From the NCBI RefSeq assembly GCF_000003815.2, contig NC_049992.1, positions 12,620,191 through 12,676,588 of the forward strand: a stretch of DNA of 56,398 nt, read 5' to 3'. Positions 22,524 through 30,865 of this stretch are shown here, one piece after another. Below the pieces are notes generated by a model, which made no database searches, was not told where the DNA came from, and saw nothing but the letters and a program-made list of their open reading frames with translations. The translations under genes and the position numbers were made by a program. The number at the start of each line of letters is the position of its first letter. Positions within the stretch are counted from its first letter, which is position 1. The stretch comes from Branchiostoma floridae. Taxonomy: Eukaryota > Chordata > Leptocardii > Amphioxiformes > Branchiostomatidae.

Positions 22524-25500
22524 TCAAGGCAAAACGTTGTGAACAAAGGCGACTATTTTCATGCCCAAGCCGTAAATCGTCTCAAGCAACCACTGAAATA
22601 CATTGAGTCGCACCATGTTTCTGGAATAGGATAACATCTGCATTGTGTTGCCTGCACGATCCAAGGACCTCTGAGCAGCACTCCCACCTCCCCTGCCGCC
22701 GCCCTGGTCCCCCTGATGGTGCAGCTTCTCAAGGCTGTCCACCGTGCCACGAACAAGCCCCTCTGGTGCCTGTACATTTAGCCTCCTCTTCCTGAGGACA
22801 TCCTTCTTGGACTTGTCTATCGTTTGGAGCTTCAGGAGCATCTCAGACGTCTCAGATGCTTGTCTGCGCGGAATGACTACGTCTTCTTTTTTGTCGGTCT
22901 TCTTGCCTGCGTCTTGCTCAAGCTTGAGGATCGTCTTACGTACTGAACCATCATCACCGCATGTGTTGGGTACAGAAATAGCTGGGTGTGGTGACGAGAG
23001 TGCTTTTTCTGTCAAGCTTCGGGTATCGGGTAATGATCGGCTGGATTTAGACAGTGGCGTCGACTGAAAACCCTCATGGTAGGTCTTGGACGAGCTTTGA
23101 CTGCTGTTTGCATCTTTGGCCTCCAAGATATCGTGTTCATGCTTCTTGTTTAGGTAGGTTTTCCTTTCTGGGAAAGGTTCGGTCGAATCCCCCGCATATT
23201 TTTTCTCTTCATGATGGCGAGGTGACACTGGTGCTTTTTTGCAGGATAATGCTTTGTCTCCCTCTTCCGCCATCTTTGCCTCCAGTTGTTTCCTGATGTC
23301 GGCCACCGACAAGTCTTCTGGGATCTTTTCAGTGCGCCTGTCGTCTGATTCCGTCTGTTGTACCTTCACCTCGGGTGTGGGTCTTTCGAACACATTTTTA
23401 CGTAGGTTTCTGAAAGCTCCTTTCATCGTGTCAGTGTCTCCTGAAGGCGGGACTTCTGTTTTCTTCGATGTCTCAGCAGACAGTTGGTCCATAACTTTCA
23501 TGATTCTGGGTGACACCGTTTTCGAGCCTTTTTTCTCACTTGCTTGCTTTACAGCCGTGTTAGCATCATCCTTGTTAACAATATCGGAGAACGATATTGC
23601 AACAACACGTCTGGTGGTAGATGGTCCACTCAGCAAGGGGTTTTTGTCAATCTGCTGTTCCAACAATTGTCGCATGGCGGCTACTTTCGAGCTAACCACA
23701 GTCGACGTTTGTGCTTGTGATATGCCCACAACGTTGATATTCTCTGAGCTATCCGAACCTGCCTGTCGTGTGTTATTTTTGTCAGCTACTCTGGTGCTTG
23801 TTGTTAAGGCTTCCCCTGAAACCTTCTGTGGCTGAATCACGCCCTGTAGTTCTGCTTCTAATCGCTGTGTAGCGCTATTTATAACGTCATGGATGAATTC
23901 CTCCACCATCAGTCGAGTTTTCCTTCTCTCCTCCCACATGTCGTGTAGCTCGTCCATAAAATCCTGGTCGATCCTCGGCTCTCTCTGAGCTCGTCTGGCC
24001 TGTCGCCTCTCTAGTTCCATCTCCACGTGAGACGGGACCAGCCCAAAGTACGGGCAGGAGGGGGAGATGACAAAGTTGGCGGGTGGGTGTGAGCAGGTTT
24101 TTCGGATAGGCTCGGAGGAGGGCCTGCCGCGGAGTAGAGAGGGCGAGGAAATTTTTTCTCTTGACAGTTCTTTGCTCGAAGGCGTGATGTTGTCCAAAAC
24201 GCTGCCATATTCAGAGGAGCCGCTATGTTTGAAACGTGCCATTTGGTTATTCACAAGCTTGCGCAGCCTTTCAGAGGGTGGAGCGGACAGGTAGAGTCGG
24301 TTCAGCTCCACCGGCTGTGCGGCTGCAGTATACGCAGGCTCAGAAGGTGGCGCAAGATACCGGTTTGTCCATTCGGGGTCGTCATCTTCGCTGTCCGAGT
24401 ATCCAAGCTCCCTCAGTAAAACTGAAAGAGTCATTTCATGATTCAAAGAAAAGTTGTAACAACGAGAATAAATGTAAGGTTTTCAATCATGACACACACA
24501 TTTCTGTGATTCTTGTATCTTCCGAGTGCAAGCTCATGACTTCTTATAACGTTAGGATATCGGCGAGATTCGATGAGTTCACTAAACTTAATAAGTTTCA
24601 AAAGAAATAACAGTTACAATAAATATATGTCTCACCTTTGTCCGGCATGTGTTCCGTTGCTTTACCTTCATCACTAGAGGCCATGGAACTTGAGTGGAGG
24701 TCGTAGCGGTCACGGCCACGGCCACAGCTAAGTTTCAAGTCTGACCAATCCCACTCGTCTTCAATGTCATTGCTGTCGCCATGTTGATCAGAGGGACACT
24801 TCCATCCACCCGGGGGGAGGAGGGTGGCCCAGTCTAGCTTGATACTAGAGGGCGGTACTGTACATGGACATACAGATGTTAGGACGGGATGTCAGGACCG
24901 GAAAATGTCAACTACGTACTATTGTAAGATGGTAAACAGTCAGTAGACAGAACGGGTGTTCTCTGTCAGAGTTTTGTGTTCGAAGGACCGGTTCTAAAGT
25001 CGATCGATCAGAGTATAGAACGTATCGGTTATACCCCAAGAGCTTCTGTGTATCCCCTTCACACTAGGACGGCGCTCTCGCCGCGCCCTCTGTTATCTGC
25101 GATCCAAAATTTGACAAACTCAAACTTTGCTAGTACGACAGTTTCTAAATAAAAGAATAATGCATCAACGAACATTTTCATGTTTAGACGTGTTTTCCTT
25201 TCTTTCGTCTGGTCTTACATCCACAGCAAGTTAGAAAAGGAATTGAGACATTTGAAATGTTCTTAGACTTTCTGAGGTGACATTTAAGAACTTGTTGCGT
25301 GTAACCGCTTGGTGGCGTGTTAGAAATTGTTGCTAGCCCTTCCATTTAAGTTTAGGTTTAACATTCAGCCCTGCGGATTTTCGGGTTTTCTACACAAAAA
25401 TGGCACCGTGCTGCCCTACAACCTCATTTGACCGGGTCACTCTCATCTTTCCTAAAATGGGAATAGCATTCTAGAACAACTGTAGTAACGTAAAATATAA

Positions 25501-26134
25501 AACGCGTATTTCTCTTATAACATTTCTTTCACGTACATGAACATCGTATTCTCGATTAGAAGACATGCCGAGGCCACTGAACAGTTGCGGAAAGCCTGGA
25601 CCAACGTAACCTTTTAGCTTGATAGTCTTTTCACACCGCATCTGTGGGTATATGGCGCCAAACATGCGCACCTAGGATTGTTTCGACATGTTAGGGAAAT
25701 CTTTAACACACGGCAGCTATTAGCTTTTAGAGTATTGTCAAGGTCGTTTACTTTGTTTCCATGTCCTATTGCGCCATGCAAAATCACTTAGATTTGTTTC
25801 AACACTTTGTGGAAAGTTGAAGCGAACACACACTAATAGCTGAAGAGTGTGTGAAACTGCTCTTATCACTAAATACTAGTATTGTGATGATCTTTTGCCC
25901 ATTTCATGCATATGTGGCTCCATGTAATGGCGTCGAGATTTTACGACAAGCTTGAACAAATGTCAGCCATTCGTTCTAAGGGCTAGCCGGCTTTGCTACC
26001 ACCTTTTGGTGGCGCCATACAAACAGACTTAATCGGTTGGGGCTCAACTTTGCAAGAAGCACCGCTGCAATTTACTTACATTGGAACTGAGACAGAAAGT
26101 CTTCCGCGTCGTCTTCTGTCTCGTGTGCTTCCAT
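22524..26134 (-). CDS. Unrecognised, largely disordered protein with a putative PKA-anchoring helix (3 exons, 724 aa)
   Basis: Minus-strand exons 26134-26080, 24857-24636 and 24421-22524 (TGA) join in frame with GT/AG borders. The start ATG sits in GACATGG, a strong context, and the product begins MEAHETEDDAEDFLSQFQ. Exon 2 is acidic and Trp-rich (KLDWATLLPPGGWKC, DEWDWSDL). Exon 3 opens LLRELGYSDSEDDDPEWTN, then a Ser/Pro-rich part, then a charged helix (about 222-290) containing MVEEFIHDVINSATQRLEAEL. That segment fits the amphipathic RII-binding pattern of A-kinase anchoring proteins. The rest is rich in Lys, Glu, Ser and Thr, with no membrane segment or catalytic motif. The C-terminus (NVFQWLLETIYGLGMKIVAF) is hydrophobic-amphipathic. 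I do not recognise a family; function is unknown. The first exon and promoter are duplicated upstream (29169-29223). Confidence 0.8.
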
Positions 26135-26309
26135 GTCGATGACGTTTTCTATGAAAGCTAAAGAAGTTTTTCAGGAGCACTACAACACTACGCACCTGCG
26201 GTAACCAGGACACTACAAGTGTGAACCATTCTAGAACGGAGTTTCAAAACTATTGGGATTGGCGGTGACTATAGCAGCAGTCACGTGACTCTTGACTAGA
26301 CTCTGACCT
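25521..26309 (-). repeat. Segmental duplication, proximal copy (promoter, first exon and intron start)
   Basis: This block and 28634-29392 are colinear and highly similar over about 760-790 bp; for example both contain CATTTCTTTCACGTACATGA, AACAGTTGCGGAAAGCCTGG and TTTTGGTGGCGCCATACAAA. The copy carries the first coding exon of the minus-strand gene, its donor GTAAGT and the upstream E-box. An intronic open frame starting MRMFGAIYPQMRCEKTIKLK is kept in both copies. Confidence 0.85.
26280..26289. promoter_or_regulatory. Palindromic E-box / CLEAR-type site upstream of the proximal first exon
   Basis: GTCACGTGAC lies about 146 bp upstream of the minus-strand ATG at 26134. ATTGGC at about 26257-26262 gives an inverted CCAAT box (GCCAAT on the minus strand). 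Both are kept in the distal copy. TFEB/USF-type bHLH factors bind such sites; use here is inferred. Confidence 0.5.
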
Positions 26310-26479
26310 CCGACCCCTCTGATCAATGACCTAGAGTTTTGTTTGAGAATTAGTTTGATTTTGTTTATTTATTTACTGTTCTGCTCTATTCATATGATTA
26401 TTGTTGTGATGAGTTTTTGTAATTGATGACTTTGAGTTGTTATTGTTGTGTTGAGCTAATCAGTCAAGTTATTACCATT

Positions 26480-26612
26480 ATGTTTGATTAGTCAAGTTTG
26501 ATGTTATACGACTTTTGTTATGTTTATGTTGCTTGATTTGGGCTCCTTTGGAAATCAGTCTTATAAAAAACTGTAGGGACTACCCTGGAAGATTAATAAA
26601 TAGACAAATACA
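26480..26612 (+). mobile_element. LINE 3' tail, same family as 19302-19949
   Basis: GGGCTCCTTTGGAAATCAGT, CTGTAGGGACTACCC and AATAAATAGACAAATAC follow the same order as the tail of the element ending at 19949. Only the last hundred or so bases are recognisable. Confidence 0.6.
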
Positions 26613-27000
26613 ATGTCATGTAATAAGGCCACATTGACTTGGTTTTATGAATGACATCTGCGCGCGCATTACTTTTTATCTGCTCTCAGAAAAAAATCAC
26701 CTCCGAGGAGGCTCCACGCGAGTCCGGAACTTGCCCACTTATATTACGTTGTAATTTGATCAAAACCCTTTGTGAAACTGCTCTTATCACATACAGTTCA
26801 GTTCATTCTCTCCACAGTCCTTGGAGCCATATACCCTCTAACAGTGTACTTGAACAGTGTATCCTTCTCAATACATTAACTAGAGTTCCACGAACACATA
26901 CCTTTGCCAAATAAACCAGGTTTGTTATGTAGAATGATGTCTGTAGACAAATGCGTTACTCATTTCATTTTCTTTATAATCATATGCTTGGAGTTGGTTT

Positions 27001-27840
27001 ATAAAATTTTGGCATTGATTATGCAAATTAGATCCCAAGTTACAATCAATTGATATCAAATTGTATCAAGCATTACTTAAGCTATCAGCATACCAAAAAT
27101 CATGATGATCCTTTGATCCATTCTTGACTTATTCTCTTTCAAAGTCTTTAAATACACCTCTCACTCTCTTCCCTCTTTCTCAGTTACGTATGTGACAACT
27201 TTCATGAAAGAACTATAAAGGAATGCAGTGGATTTATGAACTTTTCCTAATTAATTATGCAAATTAGCTGTTAATTTGCATAATAAGTGACACATTATTT
27301 AAGTCTTCACTTAGGCTATTTACATGCCAAAAATCATGACGATCCGTCAAACACGTTCATATTTTCTCATTAATTATGCAAGTGAGATCATCATTTGCAT
27401 GATAAATATGTATTGACATTTCTCTCTTTCTCAGCTACATATGTGACAAGTTATAAAGTCCTTTTCATGGAATGTAGTGAATTTATAAAATATCTTCATT
27501 GATTATGCAAATTAGCTGTTGATTTGCATAATTTGTATGTCATTATGTAGGACTTCACGTACGCTACCTACATACCAAAAAACATGATGATCCGTCAACA
27601 TGTTCATATTTTCTCATTAATTATGCAAATGAGGTCATCATTTGCATAATTGATATCTATCGACATTTCTCTCCTTCCCAGCTACATATGTGACAAGTTT
27701 GAAAGTCCTATCATGGAATGTAGTGGATTTATAATTTTTCCTCATTAATTATGCAAATTAACTGTTGATTTGCATAATTAGTATATCATTATGTAAGTCA
27801 TCACTCATTCTATCTACATACCAAAAATCATGACGATCCG
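27001..27840. repeat. Octamer-rich tandem array, unit about 250 bp
   Basis: The words CAGCTACATATGTGACAAG, CATGACGATCCGTCAA and AATTATGCAAAT recur. The CAG(T/C)TAC landmark at 27181, 27432 and 27679 gives a period near 250 bp. Each unit holds two inverted pairs of ATGCAAAT / ATTTGCAT about 116-130 bp apart. Ten exact octamers are present in all, at 27021, 27257, 27274, 27393, 27505, 27522, 27621, 27638, 27751 and 27768, plus ATGCAAGT at 27376. Confidence 0.8.
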
Positions 27841-28225
27841 TCAACACGTTGTAGCGTTATTCTCGTCCAAAGTTTGAAAGGAAACCGGTGCCTGCAGTTC
27901 CAAAAAAGCCGCTAGGGAGCCCAAACTCACAGCACTTACTCTCTGCCTTGAGGGCTATCTACCACTCAAAAATCATGACCACAGAATGTCCAGAACACGG
28001 GATATAAAAAAATGAGTTTCCGCTGCAGTACCCTCGCAAGCCGCTAGGGGGCCCATTATCGAACTTGACCTTCGTTTTCCCGACCCCTACCCACCTACCA
28101 ATATCATCAGGATCCATCCAAGACTTCTCGAGTTATGCTGTTGACACACAGACACACAGACACACAGACACACACACAAACACGCCCAAAACATAACCTT
28201 AGCCATTCTGGCAAAGGTAAACATC
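27841..28225. repeat. Continuation of the repeat: GCCGCTAGG blocks and ACACAG microsatellite
   Basis: AAGCCGCTAGGGAGCCCA and AAGCCGCTAGGGGGCCCA occur about 120 bp apart. They are followed by CTCGAGTTATGCTGTTGACA, an (ACACAG)n run and AACCTTAGCCATTCTGGCAA. This order resembles dispersed repeats common in marine invertebrates; I cannot name the family. Confidence 0.5.
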
Positions 28226-29168
28226 GATTACTTCAGCTGAGCCTGCTGTTGAACAAGATCGTGTGCCTCCTACAAATAAAGACGTGATGTTTCCTTTGAC
28301 AAAATGTGTTCTGATGTTCGATTCGTGATACATGTACCAGCTTTGTAGTCTGTGGTTTTGCAGCATTTTTTCCTGGATTGTTTTTCGCGCTACCGCATTA
28401 GTTTTGGAGTCTCTAGAGTCATCCGTAGAATTACGTCAGTGTGGCCTAAGTAAATGAGCGAACCTTTTGATACGTGTAGCAGGGTTGAGTGGTTGTCACA
28501 AAGTGTTGTTTTTTTTCAACTCGACTTTTGTAGTCTATCCATAGGCAGTGGGTAGTTACTTAGCAGAATAATCGATAATCACCATCCTATGTCTAGAAAA
28601 TGTCAGTATCAAGTGATGAGACGTCAGTTTTATCATTTCTTTCACGTACATGAACATCGTATTCTTGATTAGAAGACATGCTGAGGGCGCTGAACAGTTG
28701 CGGAAAGCCTGGACCAACGTAACCTTTTAGCTTGATAGTCTTTTCACACCGCATCTGTGGGTATATGGCGCCAAACATACGCACCTAGGATTGTTTCGAC
28801 ATGTTAGGGAAATCTTTAACACACGGCAGCTATTAGCTTTTAGAGTATTGTCAAGGTCGTTTACTTTGTTTCCATGTCCTATGGCGCCATGCAAAAGTAC
28901 TTCTATTTGTTTCAACACTTTGTAGAAAGTTAAAGCGAACAGACACTATTAGCTGAAGAGTACTTATACTAGTAGTATTGTGAAGATGTTTGCCCGTTTC
29001 ATGCATATGTGGGTCAATGTAATGGCGTCGGCATTTTACGACAAGCTTGAACAAATGTCAGCCATTCGTTTTAAGGGCTAGCCGGCTTTGCTACCACCTT
29101 TTGGTGGCGCCATACAAACAAACTTAATCGGTTCCGACTCAACTCAAACACAGCCGCATTTTACTTAC

Positions 29169-29223
29169 ATTGGAACTGAGACAGAAAGTCTTCCGTGTCG
29201 TCTTCTGACTCGTGTGCTTCCAT
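29169..29223 (-). CDS. Alternative (duplicated) first coding exon of the minus-strand gene
   Basis: The exon reads MEAHESEDDTEDFLSQFQ with the same ATG context (GACATGG) and the same donor, CAAT followed by GTAAGTAAA. It can splice to 24857 in the same phase as the proximal exon, because both end with one base of the next codon. Two residues differ (T to S, A to T). The AG that ends a TTCTTTAG tract just upstream of the proximal exon is CAA here. That is irrelevant if both are true first exons, but it would kill an internal exon. Whether it is transcribed is unknown. Confidence 0.55.
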
Positions 29224-29361
29224 GTCGATGACGTTTTCTTTGAAAGTTGAAGAATGTTTCAGGAGCACTACAACACTACGCACCTGCGGTAACCAGGACA
29301 CTACAAGTGTGAACCATTCTAGAACGGAGTTTTATTGTGATTGGCGGTGACTACGGCTGTA

Positions 29362-29371
29362 GTCACGTGAC
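29362..29371. promoter_or_regulatory. Palindromic E-box / CLEAR-type site upstream of the distal first exon
   Basis: GTCACGTGAC, identical to 26280-26289. It lies about 139 bp upstream of the minus-strand ATG at 29223. Confidence 0.45.
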
Positions 29372-29544
29372 TCTTGACTAGAGCATGACCTCATCAGTTG
29401 ACCCGACGACTGAAATAGAAAAAATGCGCCATGAAAGAAATCTTGTGGATTTGGCGGTACAATTCCTTTTTTGAAATCAGTTAGGACTGATATCAATGCA
29501 GGTCAAGCTCGAAGTGTAATGCTTGAGATGAAGCATATAATGAT

Positions 29545-29660
29545 AATAATCTTTATTGCATATTCATGCCCGAAGGCTAAGTGCATGTGGTCTTATGGGT
29601 GCAAAGGCAAAACTAAACTTATACAATGATTTTAAACTAGGCTAGATGGAAAGAAAACTA
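29545..29660 (-). mobile_element. Probable antisense 3' end of a non-LTR element
   Basis: TAATAATCTTTATTGCATAT followed by CATGCCCGAAGGCTAAGTGC has the look of a reversed A-rich LINE tail joined to its 3' unique region. No coding sequence is left. Confidence 0.35.
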
Positions 29661-29869
29661 AGACACTATGTGTCACAGCAGGTAACATATACTATCGCTA
29701 ATGGCTGCATCTAACATGTTCTTCCCCCTTTTTGAAACACGTGGAGATATATTTACATATTGCGTTAATCGCATGATCGTTCGTGAATAAGTCTTGTTTT
29801 AACATTTCCTTACAATTATTGTCTATCTGTATTGTTGTCTATATGATAAAACTTTTCTTGTAGCCTAAA

Positions 29870-30060
29870 GTGGAACGCGGCCTCGCTACAGCTCACGTGT
29901 TTAGCCAAGCACAAGGATCACCCCTACATGTACTCTTCTTCTTGACATGTTGTTGGGTTCTTTTACGTTAAAAGGTTTGCCGCATCAGGCCAGCTCTCGA
30001 ATGGAAATAGCAAGTGCTCTATGTGTCCTTGATGTCCATCATGCGGATTATGGCTTTTGA
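29870..30060. repeat. Dispersed repeat with GTGGAACGCGGC and TTGGGTTCTTTTACGTT
   Basis: GTGGAACGCGGCCTCGCTAC and TTTAGCCAAGCAC have a match at 54187-54230 (GTGAAACGCGGCTTTGCTAC, TTTGGCCAGGCAC). The word GTTGGGTTCTTTTACGTT is paralleled by GTTGGGTCTCAGTTTACGTG at 54259. The family is not identified. Confidence 0.45.
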
Positions 30061-30114
30061 AAGCTTCCAGAAGAATGTGGTTGACTTGATGCGTTGCTAA
30101 GCTTTGATCGTCCT

Positions 30115-30446
30115 TGTATAACAGTGTATATATATATAGAATATACTTAGTAGTTACTTAGAGTAGCCAGCGCTACGTGGCGGCCGCGCGGATTACGTAG
30201 TGAGAGTGCGTCATCCGCGCGTAACCGCAGATATGACGCTGGCGGAAGTATCGAATAACATTCTTAAGATTATATTCGGAGAACGAGTCAGTTTATACAG
30301 TTTATACTTTGAAAGTAGTCAGAGAACACCATAGCTTGAGGTAAGTCACGTTTTAGTTCACTCTTGTACTTGTCTGGTCTTATCAATAAATACATCTGTC
30401 TTAAGAGCAACGTGAGTCGTACCCGTCATTCCATTAGACCGTTACA
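30115..30446 (+). mobile_element. Possible solo LTR
   Basis: The segment starts TGTATAACAG and ends GACCGTTACA. It has a GC-rich core with inverted CCGCGCGGAT / ATCCGCGCG words near 30183-30220, a strong donor-like GAGGTAAGT near 30340 and an AATAAA near 30384. That layout (U3, R with signal, U5) fits an LTR. No matching target duplication was found, so this is tentative. Confidence 0.3.
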
Positions 30447-30865
30447 CTTGTGTGTGGCAATCCTAATCAAGTGTGTGTCGTATTCTATTACTCAATTTCT
30501 AGTCATGGGAGACCATGTCATATTTTCTTGTCAATGCTGGTACCTCTAGTTGAATCCAATATAATGAACTGGATTCAGTGGCAATATTTCCATCAACTAA
30601 GCCAATATATCATTGAAAAACAAATGGCAACGTGCTAACATTTTTTTAGTTTATTGTGTTTACTTGATACCTTTAAAACAATTTGCTAACATCTGATGAA
30701 TGGCGTGCAAGTAACGGCGTTAACTAAATTACTCCAATGCATAGCAATGCTTACAACTGCACGCAATATGATATATGCTGCCAATTGAATGAAAACGGGG
30801 AACGAAGGGCTATACCATGAGCATAAGTTGGGGAGGGGGGTCAATTAACAAAAGTAGATGGTGGG
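30447..30865. other. Sequence 3' of the MZB1-like gene
   Basis: No gene visible. TTTATT at 30650-30655 is AATAAA on the minus strand, about 210 bp after the MZB1-like stop, and is its likely polyadenylation signal. Confidence 0.5.

Larger units (their letters stand above)
28634..29392 (-). repeat. Segmental duplication, distal copy
   Basis: Partner of 25521-26309, offset about 3.1 kb. It keeps the first exon, its donor, the CCAAT-type box and the GTCACGTGAC palindrome. It differs by scattered substitutions and small indels, including the loss of about 30 bp. Confidence 0.85.

Noticed and set aside
23239-23835. 198-codon plus-strand frame
   Set aside because: It is the antisense shadow of exon 3 of the minus-strand gene.
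28140-28190. ACACAG run as a CRISPR-like or regulatory array
   Set aside because: It is a simple microsatellite within a larger dispersed repeat.
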